Notes: generated by a model not told the origin, from the letters alone. Shown: positions 44,651-54,104, counted from the first letter of the stretch. The stretch: 64,000 nucleotides of DNA from an uncultured Clostridia bacterium (GCA_944384815.1 CALWUW010000028.1:113542-177541); one strand, 5' to 3'. Made by a program: numbers and translations.

Positions 44651-45299
44651 ATGTCATTTCATCGATTTACAGACTTGGGATCGCAAAGAATTTTACGAAC
44701 ATTTTAGCAAAGAGGTCGTTTGTACGTATTCCGCAACGGTTAACCTTGACATAACACCATTGAAAGGCATCAGGCTTTACCCTGCCATGATTTGGCTTTT
44801 GACACGAACCGTCAATCAAATGCCTGAATTTCGCACAGCCCTTACCAATGAAGGTCTTGGTATATACGATGACATGCACCCTGCCTATACTATTTTCAAT
44901 AAGGGAAAGAAAAACCTTTCAGGAATTTGGACAGCGTTTAACCCTGATTTTAATGTCTTTCTGCAGGCATACCAGTCAAACACGAAGAAATATTCGTCCT
45001 CTGTCAAATATTCCCCCAAGCCTGGCCAACCTTCAAATTCCTTTGATATTTCCATGGTACCTTGGCTTTCCTTCACTTCGTTCAATATTAACGTGTATGG
45101 TGATGGAAAATATCTTCTTCCGATTTTTACACTGGGAAAGTATTTTGAAGAGAACGGAAAAAGGCTGATTCCTCTTTCTATTCAAGTACATCATGCTGTA
45201 TGCGATGGGTATCATGTTGGAGTATTTGTAGAAACTTTGCAAACGTTAATTAACCAGTTCTCCGCTTTCAGTTCTCCTAGCGTTGAATCTTTGCACTAA
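44651..45299 (+). pseudogene. cat: type A chloramphenicol acetyltransferase with a start-proximal frameshift
   Basis: CatA enzymes acetylate chloramphenicol. The body of the protein is intact: FIDLQTWDRKEFYEHF at the N-terminus, CTYSATVNLDIT, FRTALTNEGLGIYDDM, and the catalytic HHAVCDGYH near the end. An ideal GGAGG is followed 5 bases later by ATG 44651, but this ATG reads MSFHRFTDLGSQ and stops at 44707. The acetyltransferase frame is a different one. Family members begin M-x-F-x-x-I-D, so a few bases (most simply 5) appear lost at codon 4. The frame is open upstream to a TTG at 44580 without ribosome site. I call it broken, unless an unusual start rescues it. Confidence 0.8.
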
Positions 45300-45397
45300 A
45301 GTACGTTTTTTGCGTACCTTTGGCTTCTTTCCTTTTCTTTATTGAAAATCGCCTCAAAACGCAGCCGAAAACGCAAAACACACTGAAAAATTATGGT

Positions 45398-45781
45398 TTA
45401 TTCTTGACCTTTTAACTTTCTCAGCAGCACCTCGTCTGCCGGGCAAAACTCATATTGATCGATCTCATCCGCAGTGATCCAGCGGATATCGTTATGTTCC
45501 AGTCTTTGGGGCACACCTTCCCGAATACTGGCATTGAACAAAGTCAAATGAACGGTGAGATCCGGGTACTTATGGATCACATCCATGAATATTTCACCAA
45601 CATCCAATGTAACAGCCAATTCTTCCCGGCATTCACGAATCAGCGCCTGTTCTTTGGTTTCGCCGGGTTCTACTTTACCGCCCACAAACTCCCATAAAAG
45701 GCCTCTGGCTTTTTGAACAGGGCGCTGACAGATCATAAATTTATCTTTCTCCCAGATCAAAGCTGCTACAACTTCTGTCAT
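45398..45781 (-). CDS. NUDIX hydrolase, MutT-like
   Basis: NUDIX enzymes cleave nucleoside diphosphates linked to X; MutT types remove oxidised dGTP. The 127-residue protein contains the full NUDIX box from GGKVEPGETKEQA to RECREELAV (about residues 34-56) and CQRPVQKARGLLWEF before it, typical of the MutT branch. Its ATG overlaps the stop codon of the upstream YgjP-like gene (ATGA). Substrate specificity is not deducible. Confidence 0.9.
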   Translation of the reverse strand: MTEVVAALIWEKDKFMICQRPVQKARGLLWEFVGGKVEPGETKEQALIRECREELAVTLDVGEIFMDVIHKYPDLTVHLTLFNASIREGVPQRLEHNDIRWITADEIDQYEFCPADEVLLRKLKGQE

Positions 45782-46329
45782 TTTTCAAGCCTCCTGATAA
45801 TTTCGCTTCCATTTCTCTTTAGCCACAGATATGGCTCTTTGTAATTTGGCATTACCTTTTCCACCTGTTCCCAAAAAGCTTTTGAGTGATTGAATTCTCT
45901 GCGATGGCACAATTCATGCACCACCACATAATCCCGCACTTCCTCCGGGCAAAGCATTAAGAGGCAGTTAAAGTTAAGGTTGCCTTTAGAGGAACAGGAG
46001 CCCCACCGACTTTTTTGATTTCGGATGGTAATTTTTCCCACTGTTACACCAATGACAGAGGCATATTTTTTTACGCGCTGAGGAATATCTTTTAAGGCTT
46101 TGTCTGCTAATTTCTGTATTTCCTCTTTAGTAAAAACAGGTAGTTTATCCCTTTCGCAGGTGCTTATTATTGCTAAGTGTTTTTTGATCCAACTTTGTTT
46201 TTCAATAATGAAACGCTGGATATCTTTTTCCGACATTCTCATAGGTGCGCGGACAACGATTTTCCGATCGGATTTGATTTCAATTGCGATTGTCTTTCTG
46301 TTAGAACGAATTATTTCTATCTTACTCAT
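45778..46329 (-). CDS. YgjP/DUF45 family zinc metallopeptidase
   Basis: A 183-residue soluble protein of the YgjP (M48-like, SprT-like) family. The zinc site is HELCHRREFNHSKAFWEQVE (HExxH plus a later His), preceded by the characteristic KSRWGSCSSKGNLNFN. No known substrate. It is upstream of, and overlaps by 4 bases, the NUDIX gene, so the two are translationally coupled. The region further upstream (46330-46926) shows no gene. Confidence 0.88.
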   Translation of the reverse strand: MSKIEIIRSNRKTIAIEIKSDRKIVVRAPMRMSEKDIQRFIIEKQSWIKKHLAIISTCERDKLPVFTKEEIQKLADKALKDIPQRVKKYASVIGVTVGKITIRNQKSRWGSCSSKGNLNFNCLLMLCPEEVRDYVVVHELCHRREFNHSKAFWEQVEKVMPNYKEPYLWLKRNGSEIIRRLEK

Positions 46330-46926
46330 TTTTGTCAGTCCCTACCATATTGTAAATCGTTAGGCAATTCCCGCCAGCACATCTGAGAGATGGGTACTGT
46401 TACTTTTTCTATCTTACAGCAGTTATGCGGTTTACTTTTTTCAGGTAAGCAGCGGCAAAACTGCTCCGTCTTCGTTTTGGTCCCTTGCAGATGAAAAGAT
46501 ATATAAAACGGATATCTACTAAAAAACATTAACATTATTAGGCGAAATAATCAATATGATTGTGATTATAAAGTACAAGAATAAAAATTAAATTCTCTGA
46601 AAAATCCGCTGATGTCTATATGCTCAATATCCAATGCAGCAAGTGCTGACAGAGAAGCTTCCTTTGTAAGAAGATTGACTAAATCTGATTTTTATTTTCT
46701 TTTATGAAATGTAATTTTATTCTGTCAGAGATTTATCACATCTTTTTATTTTACCAACCGATTCCGCCTTATCCATTCCCCTTTTTCATAGAACAAGTCA
46801 ATAACGGGCGTTGCTTATTTTGGTTAACGGCTGGGAAACATAAGAAAAGGCAGACAGCATGGCGATTTCCATGTGTCCACCTTTTCATATGCCATTATTA
46901 AACAGAAATTATGCAGACGAATCAAA
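46330..46926. other. region without recognisable gene
   Basis: About 600 bases with only short frames lacking ribosome sites and recognisable motifs. It presumably contains the promoter of the YgjP/NUDIX pair near 46340-46400 and decayed sequence beside the truncated GH127-like fragment. Confidence 0.5.
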
Positions 46927-47496
46927 TCATTCTTTTATAAAGGGAATTTCTGTCATTCTGAGTTTTGCTGATCCGTACAGATACAAAATCATGTCCTGTT
47001 CTTCCCCTGTAGGCTCCAGAGACTCCGGGCATTTGGCGCAAACCGTTTCAAACCCATCTTCATAGTCCCAAGGAATATTGACAACTTTTGTCTTAATGGT
47101 TATTGCTGGATTTTTGCTTGAAAAAGGAATTGGCGATACAGAATTTCGTACAACCTCAAATTCATTGCTGCAGTAAGCATAATTCCATTGGCTTTTGGGA
47201 ATGTACTCGTAATCGCAGTATGGATATTTTCTCTCCACACCATCTTTCTCATATTCATACATTTTTTCCTCAAAATCAATGGGTACACTGAACAGCATGG
47301 AACCATATTTTACGCATTTTAAATCATGAGGTCTGTCTATAAGTTTTACATCTGTATCAAAGCTGACAGCTATCTGTTTTTCTTCTCCTGCTTTTATTGC
47401 AAAGCTCAACTCTCTGTCCGATGTTTTTTCTCCATTAACCACTACGTCTTTAGCAAAAGAAGGTATTCTCACCTTAGCGTGGATAAATGCTATCAA
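46927..47496 (-). pseudogene. C-terminal fragment of a GH127-like (DUF1680) enzyme
   Basis: GH127 members are beta-L-arabinofuranosidases. The 189-codon frame starts inside a domain: IPSFAKDVVVNGE resembles the beta-sandwich block of DUF1680 (IPSWA..VNG), KYGSMLFSVPI the GPLVYALP block, and the end YLYGSAKLRMTEIPFI the family C-terminus. About two thirds of a normal protein, including the catalytic barrel, is missing, and no ribosome site precedes the frame. It is a remnant of a deleted sugar-utilisation gene. Confidence 0.65.
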
Positions 47497-47631
47497 ATTA
47501 AAAAATATTTGTACAACTGGTAATGGCTATAACTACCCGAAATAGGATAAAGAATCAGGCTATTGGGAAGCGTTGTTACGGGAACTCCGTCGTATGACTG
47601 TGAATATTTTTGTAAACAAGGAGGAAATTTA

Positions 47632-48366
47632 ATGTTTTTACTTCCCATTCAAGAATTAACACCAAGTCAACTATATATTAGCGAAAGGAAACTTAAAAAT
47701 ATCTATACATGGTTTGATGGTAATATCGACAAAATTCATCCCATACCGATAAAGCAGCTCGCCGGAAGATTGATTGTTGTTGATGGGCATACAAGACTTT
47801 TGGCGGCATTCATTGCAGGAGCAAAATACATTCCTTGCGAATGGGAAACCGGTAATTGGGATTGGGCGGCATATGCATCGGATATTGCTATGTGCGCTGA
47901 AGAAGGCATAACATCTGTAGAAAACTTGAAGAATCGCATAGTATCAGATGAAGATTATGAACGACTATGGCTTAGACGTTGTCAAGCATTAAAGGATGAA
48001 TGGTATTATAAAGTACTGACGCAAAAAGATGAAGTTATCTTTTATACGCAAAATGCCATTGATATTCCGGTCTGCGACATACGTAAAATAGATATTGACA
48101 AGGAAATACAGTACTATGGACTGTTTGAAAAAGACACTCAGGTGGCATATGGATGTATTGAACCATATTCGTTTGAATTTTGGGAAGCAGCCGATATTAA
48201 AACTAAACATGAATACAGAAACAATGGCTTTGGATTTCAAATAACTGCTTTTCTTACAAATCTGATTGTACATAGTGGGAAAACAGCTACATGCCGGACA
48301 CTGCCGGAAAATATCGCCATGAATCGAGTAATTTCAAAATGCGGATATCAAAAACTATATGAGTAA
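47632..48366 (+). CDS. ParB-like domain fused to a GNAT acetyltransferase-like domain
   Basis: The 244-residue protein has an N-terminal part (about 1-100) resembling ParB/Srx-type nucleotide-binding domains, with IPIKQLAGRLIVVDGHTRLL, and a C-terminal half (about 140-244) resembling GNAT N-acetyltransferases, with YRNNGFGFQITAFL (acetyl-CoA loop region) and PENIAMNRVISKCGYQKLYE, the classic GNAT ending. AAGGAGG precedes ATG 47632 by 7 bases. It stands alone between the GH127 remnant and a terminator. The substrate is unknown; a role in nucleotide or toxin modification would be speculation. Confidence 0.7.
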   Translation: MFLLPIQELTPSQLYISERKLKNIYTWFDGNIDKIHPIPIKQLAGRLIVVDGHTRLLAAFIAGAKYIPCEWETGNWDWAAYASDIAMCAEEGITSVENLKNRIVSDEDYERLWLRRCQALKDEWYYKVLTQKDEVIFYTQNAIDIPVCDIRKIDIDKEIQYYGLFEKDTQVAYGCIEPYSFEFWEAADIKTKHEYRNNGFGFQITAFLTNLIVHSGKTATCRTLPENIAMNRVISKCGYQKLYE

Positions 48367-48400
48367 TCAAAAACCACTAGTAAACTAGTGGTTTTTGATT
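48365..48400. terminator. bidirectional terminator
   Basis: A perfect 16-base stem (48365-48380 with 48385-48400) around TAAA, directly at the stop of the GNAT fusion gene and convergent with the histidine kinase gene. Confidence 0.88.
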
Positions 48401-48457
48401 CTTACAATTTTTTCCATCAACGCAATCGTTACCCATGGTATTCTGTATTCTCCGGGC

Positions 48458-50665
48458 TCAAAACGCAAAGCCAAACTCCACTCCCATTTCGGTGTTCCGT
48501 ACCCAGCACTTTCCGCCGTGCAGCTCAATAATGCGTTTTGCAATGGCAAGTCCAAGTCCTGTCCCCTCTCCGGAACGCGATTCATCTGTCCGGTAAAAAG
48601 CCTCCCACACTTTAGTCAACGCTTCATAAGACAGAGGAGCGGCCTCGTTTTCAATGGTAAAAAGAGTTTCTCTCCGCTCCTTTTCGATTTTAACTTTCAC
48701 ACGGCCTCCGACAGGCGTATATTTGATGGCATTGGTAGCGAAATTTTCCACAACCTGCGCAATACGGCTTTCATCTGCTGTCACCGTGAAATCGTCCGGG
48801 AAGAAAAATTCAATTTGAAGCTCCTTGTTCTGCGCCGCAATCTCCAGCTTATCAAATATGGACTGGGTGAGCGAAACCAGCGAAAAATCATCCCGGGACA
48901 GTTTTACCCTCCCTGCTTCCAACCGGGAGAGATCCAGCATTTCCAGCACCATGTTATCGGTACGCTCCGCCTCTGAGAGGATGACATCGATGTACTTTTC
49001 CCGCTTTTCTTCCGCGGTATGCTCTTTTAACCCCTCGGCATAGCTGTGGATAATCGCTAAAGGCGTTTTGAGCTCATGGGCAATATTGGAGGTCATCTGC
49101 CGCCGGTTTTTCTCTGCTTTTTTGGCATACTCCAATGCCGTATTAAGGCGGGTAATCTCATTTTTCTGCTTTTGGAAGGCATCACGGCACTTTACAAAGC
49201 CTTCTTCCAAGAGTTGGCTTTCTCTCCACCCCTGTGATTTCTTCGGCCTCCACTCGCTCTCTTCTAGCCCCTTCTCCATGGCCTCTCCCACCAGCTGGGC
49301 CGTGCCAATCAGATTTCGTTTAATAACGGAGCGTGCAAGGAGAACTAACGCAGCGGCCAAAAGAAATGTGATGAAATACACACTCCGCAACTCCTCCCCT
49401 GCCGTGCGCCACGGAGAACAATAGACGAAGCTGACGGCAGAAAGCGGCATGGAGTACTCTGGTTCCACTGGGGAAATCTGACTCTTTTCCTCCAAAACCG
49501 GATAGGACGTATTACTGCTAGAAATCAGCAAATCCAGTCCTTCGTAATGCCTCTGGTCCTCCCAGGTGCCCGCCAGAATCTCAGGGGACTTTTGCGCTGC
49601 CAAGGATTCCACCGTATTATACACCGTCCCATTATAAAGAAAAGCGGGAGAAGGATGATTATAGCAAACATCGAACATATCCGAGTAGAAAGTGACCGGT
49701 TCCCCTTCCACCGCAGCCTCCGGATCTTCATACAGGGTACGCCACAGAAGATCATACTCCTGTACTACACCGGAAATCGTATACTGGTTGATCCCATGGG
49801 AACGGATCTCTGCATAAAACTCTTTGTCGTCTATATATTCAATTCGCGTGGGTGTGATCTCCACGCCGTCAAAGCTGCCGGTAAAACGCAGAGCAACCAC
49901 TTCAAACACCAAGCTGCTGTCATCCACAAACCGCCGTCCTGTATCGGTCAACTTTTCGCGGTCGAAAAGCGCTCTTGCATATTTTGTGTTTCCGCTATAC
50001 GATTCCTCCTCATTCTCCCATTGCTTTTCGGTCATATAGGAAAAATAGAAGAAATCCTCCCAGCTGCACGCCAAAAGTTCCCCATCTGCGTCATAAATGG
50101 CGGCAGCACAGTGGACTTTCTCTTTTCTGGAAAGACCGATAATACCTCCTTCTATCATTTGAACTGCTGAATGATAGGAAATACTGGGCTCACAGCCCAG
50201 ATCCACCGCTCTCCACAATTGGTAGATCCCATAGTTTTTATATTCTACAGCGGCTTCCGTCATCTGCTGCTCAAAACTGCGGGAGGAAAAAGTAGAAGCA
50301 AAATTTCCAAAATCCGTCTGATACCGCGCTGCGGCATTTTCCGCAGTGACCGACGTTAAACAATACATGGAAATCCCCCAGATTGCCAACACCGTTAGGG
50401 ATAAAAGCCCTGTAACAGCGGAAAGAGAGGAAAGGCTGCCTTCCTTTTTCCGGAACCGGTATCCGAGCCATGCCAGCAAAACAGCCAGAATCACTTTCGC
50501 AATCCCCTGAAAAAGGCTGTGATGTATCAGCTGCCACAGAAAGCCCTCTTCGGCATAATAACTGACCGAATAATATCCGGCAACAGCATACCAGTAAAAA
50601 TCTGCTGCTGCCCAAAGGAGCAGTAGTCCGCAAAGAATCCAACATACCTTACAGATTGCTTTCAT
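48458..50665 (-). CDS. sensor histidine kinase with large extracytoplasmic domain
   Basis: A 735-residue membrane kinase: N-terminal helix (about 5-25), two more segments near 45-65 and 85-105, a long extracytoplasmic sensor region (about 120-425), another membrane helix (about 430-450), a HAMP-like linker, HisKA with SNIAHELKTPLAIIHSYAEG near residue 510, and HATPase with NFATNAIKYTP and GEGTGLGLAIAKRI. ATG 50665 is 7 bases after GGAGG, while the GTG at 50671 is too close to it. It starts just after the stop of the OmpR-type regulator and surely works with it. The signal is unknown. Confidence 0.92.
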   Translation of the reverse strand: MKAICKVCWILCGLLLLWAAADFYWYAVAGYYSVSYYAEEGFLWQLIHHSLFQGIAKVILAVLLAWLGYRFRKKEGSLSSLSAVTGLLSLTVLAIWGISMYCLTSVTAENAAARYQTDFGNFASTFSSRSFEQQMTEAAVEYKNYGIYQLWRAVDLGCEPSISYHSAVQMIEGGIIGLSRKEKVHCAAAIYDADGELLACSWEDFFYFSYMTEKQWENEEESYSGNTKYARALFDREKLTDTGRRFVDDSSLVFEVVALRFTGSFDGVEITPTRIEYIDDKEFYAEIRSHGINQYTISGVVQEYDLLWRTLYEDPEAAVEGEPVTFYSDMFDVCYNHPSPAFLYNGTVYNTVESLAAQKSPEILAGTWEDQRHYEGLDLLISSSNTSYPVLEEKSQISPVEPEYSMPLSAVSFVYCSPWRTAGEELRSVYFITFLLAAALVLLARSVIKRNLIGTAQLVGEAMEKGLEESEWRPKKSQGWRESQLLEEGFVKCRDAFQKQKNEITRLNTALEYAKKAEKNRRQMTSNIAHELKTPLAIIHSYAEGLKEHTAEEKREKYIDVILSEAERTDNMVLEMLDLSRLEAGRVKLSRDDFSLVSLTQSIFDKLEIAAQNKELQIEFFFPDDFTVTADESRIAQVVENFATNAIKYTPVGGRVKVKIEKERRETLFTIENEAAPLSYEALTKVWEAFYRTDESRSGEGTGLGLAIAKRIIELHGGKCWVRNTEMGVEFGFAF

Positions 50666-50667
50666 CT

Positions 50668-51339
50668 TCACCCCTCCAATCGGTATCCTGCTTTGATCAC
50701 TGTTTTGATGCAGACAGCATGCTCCCCCAATTTTTCCCGCAGACGCTTGATATGGGTGTCCACCACCCTGCTTTCGCCCTCATATTCATAGCCCCAGCAT
50801 TTTATAAGGAGCTGTTCCCGGCTCATGACTATATTTTTATTTTGCATCAGGCAGCACAACAGACCATATTCTTTGGGCGTCAGGAAGACTTCCTTTTTAC
50901 CGGCAAAGACCTTTCTTCCCGACAGTTCCAGTGTAATCCCACCTGCCTGTATACGGTCCCCAGCAAGAACGTTCCTTCGGCTACGCTTGATCAGCGCCAT
51001 AATTTTGGCATACAGCACAGACATTGTAAACGGCTTTGTTACGTAATCATCCGCACCCAATTCGTAACCCAACAGTTTATCTTCTTCGTCGGAAAGCGCC
51101 GTCAGAAATATGATCGGCACATCATTTGTCTTTCTTACAGCTCGGCACACGGAAAGTCCATCCAGCCCCGGCATCATGATATCCAAAAGCACCGCATCAA
51201 ACTCATTTTCTTCCAGCAATTCCAAAGCCTGGAGCCCATCCCGGGCTTCAAACGGAGTCTCTCCCTTGCTGCTAAAATAATCACATAACACTTCCCGGAG
51301 TTTTTCTTCGTCTTCTACGATCAAAATCTTACAGTTCAT
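50668..51339 (-). CDS. OmpR/PhoB family response regulator
   Basis: The 223-residue protein has a receiver domain with the acidic pocket VEDEEK, phosphorylation site Asp53 (LLDIMMPG) and Lys102 (VTKPF), and a C-terminal winged helix with FLTPKEYGLL, GYEYEGESRVVDTHIKRLREKL. ATG 51339 follows GGGAGAGGAGAG. It is encoded first, with the kinase gene next on the same transcript. Targets are not evident; no transporter gene is adjacent. Confidence 0.95.
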   Translation of the reverse strand: MNCKILIVEDEEKLREVLCDYFSSKGETPFEARDGLQALELLEENEFDAVLLDIMMPGLDGLSVCRAVRKTNDVPIIFLTALSDEEDKLLGYELGADDYVTKPFTMSVLYAKIMALIKRSRRNVLAGDRIQAGGITLELSGRKVFAGKKEVFLTPKEYGLLCCLMQNKNIVMSREQLLIKCWGYEYEGESRVVDTHIKRLREKLGEHAVCIKTVIKAGYRLEG

Positions 51340-51367
51340 CCCTCTCCTCTCCCTTCACCTATAAATT

Positions 51368-51396
51368 ATCATAGCTATTTGTATTCTTTGTGTCAA
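51368..51396 (-). promoter_or_regulatory. promoter of the two-component operon
   Basis: On the minus strand TTGACA (51391-51396), 17-base spacer and TATGAT (51368-51373), 29 bases before the regulator start. Confidence 0.8.
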
Positions 51397-51579
51397 ACTA
51401 CTCCCTTTTTTCTTTTTTAAGGACATCACTATAGTCAAAACCTCTTTTTATCCCTGCTTTCCTTTATCTCACTCATACAACAGGCACCTCAATTCCTATA
51501 TAAAGCCATTTGTTAAAAAAATTTGAGACGTGTTCCCCAACATGATAGACTTTTTTGGTTTATGATCATATTACAAATA

Positions 51580-51623
51580 AAAAAAGAGCTAACTGACTAA
51601 TCAGAATCTGTTAGCTCTTTTTT
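51580..51623. terminator. hairpin with GAGCTAAC arms, copy 1
   Basis: A 14-base perfect stem (51580-51593 with 51610-51623) with A and T tracts. A closely related hairpin occurs at 56555-56595. Hairpins with these arms followed by GTTGYCA-type repeats are, as I recall, common just beyond integrase genes of clostridial elements. GTCGTC and TGTTGTCACGAGGAC follow here at 51642-51664. Confidence 0.7.
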
Positions 51624-52091
51624 ATAAAAATAATTTTCAGGTGTCGTCAAAATGTTGTCACGAGGACATTTCGCCTTTCAAAGACCCAGTGTTTATGCGG
51701 ATTTGCGGGCCCTCATATCCACTTTTTGTTTATTCCCATACGTTGTCGAAATCCACGACCTAACGCCTTTTGCTTATGAACCATTTGATGTAGTTTTCGT
51801 ATCCTTTTGATAATCCATATTATAGTGCCCATAAAATGAGAATTTATCAATATCTTTATCCGCAGTGATAAATCAACATGAAACTATAGCTATTATTTCT
51901 AATGGTTTTCACTCCAGTCATATGATTTCGACCGAAAAATCAAGATACTGCGATATTTTTTGAGATAACAGCCAAACACGGCAAAACTTTTTCAATATGG
52001 CTGTGTTTGCTTATAGTCGACAACTCCACTATGAGAACTATCATATTCTGCATTATTTCTGATCTATCCATTAAGCTTCATTGCTCTGATT
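51624..52091. other. region without recognisable gene
   Basis: About 470 bases of mixed composition without a supportable gene. Short decayed frames are visible on both strands. The stretch 51970-52020 can form an imperfect hairpin (CCAAACACGGC with GCTGTGTTTG) that may terminate the MATE operon. Confidence 0.4.
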
Positions 52092-53453
52092 TCATAGTTC
52101 TTTTGCTTCTGTATTCACTCTCTTCCAATAAGGAACAAATAATATAAGCGACGTCACCATTGCCAGACAGTCAGCAATCGGTGTTGCCCAAGGGATACCG
52201 TTTGCTCCTGCAATTACATTCATCATAAACATAAATGGTATGTCCAGTCCACCTTTACGAAGTAAAGATAAAATCATAGGTTTTGTTTTCTGTCCCGTAG
52301 CTTGAAAAACGGAAATAATCATCATGATTACAGAAACAGCAGGACAAGTGATGCAAATGATTTTCAGAAAATATTGACCATAAGCAATTGTCTGCGCATC
52401 ATCAATAAAAAATCGGACAACAGGTACAGCACAAATAAACAGTAAAATTGCACCGAAAGTTGCTATCGCCAGGCTATAATAAAACGCTGCCTTAATTGTG
52501 GAACGCATGCGGGCATAATTTTTCGCTGCATAGTTGTAGCCAATGAGAGGAAGAACTCCCTGTGTCATGCCGCTTGCAATAGCAAAGGTAAGCATATCAA
52601 TCTTTTTTGCAATACCCATTCCAGCAATTGCCTGATTGGAATAAGAAACTACCATTTTATTCAGAATAGTGTTGGAAAGAATACTCATCAAAGTCATGAG
52701 AAAACTAGGAAAACCAATAAGCAAAATTTTCTTTGGAATCCCATGACTTAAAGAATAACTTTTCAAAGAAAATTTGATAACCGTTTTTTCTCTGTTCTGA
52801 TGTAGCAAAAAAATAAAATAGCATGTTGCAATCACATTGGAAAGCATCGTTGCAACAGCTGCACCAATAAGTCCCATTTTTAGCAAAAACATAAAAATTG
52901 GATCAAGAATGATATTCAGAATACCACCAAGCGCCACACCGAAGCTGGATTCTTTGGAATAGCCTTCCGCCCTTACTAGGTGAGCAAGACACGTATTCAA
53001 CACTGTAGGAACACTGCCAATACCGATTGTCCACAAAACATAGTTGGTGCAGTATTCATAGGTATTTTCATCTGTTCTAAGAAATGGGAAAATCACAGGG
53101 CGAAGGAAATAAATCAGAATACCATACAAAAAAGCAACAGCAATGGCAGTCCAGATGCTGAATGCAGCACATTTTTTAGCCTTTTCTCTATCCCCGATGC
53201 CAAGACTTCGAGAAATAAGGCTGGAACCGCCAATACCAAAAAGGTTAGCGATGCCCGTCAGCATAACAAACGGCGGCATAATCAGTGTTGCAGCGGCAAC
53301 CTGATTTGGATCGTTCATCTGACCAATAAAAAATGTATCAGCCATGTTGTAGATTACCGTAATAATCTGACTAATAACCGTTGGGACAACCAACGTGATA
53401 ACAGCCTTGGGAACCGATATCCGCTCGAAAAGTTCTGAATTGTCGTTTTTCAT
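52092..53453 (-). CDS. MATE family efflux transporter
   Basis: MATE transporters export cationic drugs in exchange for Na+ or H+. The 453-residue protein has twelve hydrophobic segments in two halves, the N-terminal start ISVPKAVITLVVPTVISQI and YNMADTFFIGQ, both typical of the DinF/NorM-like clostridial branch. Its ATG overlaps the TetR stop (ATGA) and follows GGAGTAA. The TetR gene is upstream in the same operon and likely controls it. The substrate is unknown. Confidence 0.93.
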   Translation of the reverse strand: MKNDNSELFERISVPKAVITLVVPTVISQIITVIYNMADTFFIGQMNDPNQVAAATLIMPPFVMLTGIANLFGIGGSSLISRSLGIGDREKAKKCAAFSIWTAIAVAFLYGILIYFLRPVIFPFLRTDENTYEYCTNYVLWTIGIGSVPTVLNTCLAHLVRAEGYSKESSFGVALGGILNIILDPIFMFLLKMGLIGAAVATMLSNVIATCYFIFLLHQNREKTVIKFSLKSYSLSHGIPKKILLIGFPSFLMTLMSILSNTILNKMVVSYSNQAIAGMGIAKKIDMLTFAIASGMTQGVLPLIGYNYAAKNYARMRSTIKAAFYYSLAIATFGAILLFICAVPVVRFFIDDAQTIAYGQYFLKIICITCPAVSVIMMIISVFQATGQKTKPMILSLLRKGGLDIPFMFMMNVIAGANGIPWATPIADCLAMVTSLILFVPYWKRVNTEAKEL

Positions 53454-54028
53454 GAATTACTCCTTCCGGCTTCTCGCATCTGTGCAGCAACGCATGAAAT
53501 TGCAATTTTATAGCTTTCATCTCTATTTACACTGGAGAGAGAAAACCCACCAACATTTTCATGAGCAAAAAAACCATGCATAACACTTCGCAGCATACGT
53601 TGATAATGAATTTGCATGTCTCCAGCAATTCCATAATCAGTAATCACACGTAGAATTGGTTGAACAATTGTCTCGGAAGCTTTTTCCAACACAGGTATAT
53701 TTAAAGTATGCGCTCCCATTATAATTCTATAAAGCTCTGTATGTTCTTTGGCAAACAAACGATATGCATCTGCAAGTGCAAACAATGCTTCATCTTTTGC
53801 CTTGCCTTGAATGGCGTTTTCCTCACACTCTGTCAACATATTGACAGCACAAAATCCAGTTTCCGCCAAAAGATCATTTTGTCCCTCAATGTGGTTATAT
53901 AAAGAAGATACCTGTACCCCCAAAGAAGAAGCTAAATTGCGTAGTGAGAAGTTTACCAATCCTTTTTCCTCAATCAGCGCAACTGCAGCTTCGATAATTA
54001 GCTCCTTTGTTAATCCTTTTTTAACCAT
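53450..54028 (-). CDS. TetR family regulator of the MATE gene
   Basis: A 192-residue TetR-type repressor: HTH in residues about 8-52 (LIIEAAVALIEEKGL and SLRNLASSLGVQVSSLYNH), then an all-helical ligand-binding domain of the WHG/TetR_C_33 kind. It is first in an operon with the MATE gene, overlapping by 4 bases. Two GAACAGTG-type sites around its own promoter point to autoregulation. Confidence 0.92.
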   Translation of the reverse strand: MVKKGLTKELIIEAAVALIEEKGLVNFSLRNLASSLGVQVSSLYNHIEGQNDLLAETGFCAVNMLTECEENAIQGKAKDEALFALADAYRLFAKEHTELYRIIMGAHTLNIPVLEKASETIVQPILRVITDYGIAGDMQIHYQRMLRSVMHGFFAHENVGGFSLSSVNRDESYKIAISCVAAQMREAGRSNS

Positions 54029-54044
54029 ATTTATTCCCCTTAAT

Positions 54045-54097
54045 GAACAGTGTTCGTAACATAAATTATTATATAACTAGCACTGTTCGTTTGTTAA
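54045..54097 (-). promoter_or_regulatory. tetR-MATE promoter with two candidate operators
   Basis: On the minus strand TTAACA (54092-54097), 18-base spacer, TATAAT (54068-54073). GAACAGTGTTC at 54045-54055 is a near-palindrome past the -10, and CACTGTTCG at 54081-54089, the same motif in reverse, lies between -35 and -10. A TetR dimer at these sites would block transcription. Confidence 0.65.
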
Positions 54098-54104
54098 TAC
54101 ATAA

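Noticed and set aside
44431-44754. Plus-strand 107-codon frame upstream of cat
   Set aside because: No ribosome site, no family resemblance, and it runs across the cat start region in another frame.
46704-47065. Short plus-strand frames of 65-68 codons
   Set aside because: No ribosome sites or motifs; part of them is antisense to the GH127-like remnant.
49547-50170. 207-codon plus-strand frame opposite the histidine kinase
   Set aside because: Antisense shadow without start signal or recognisable domain.
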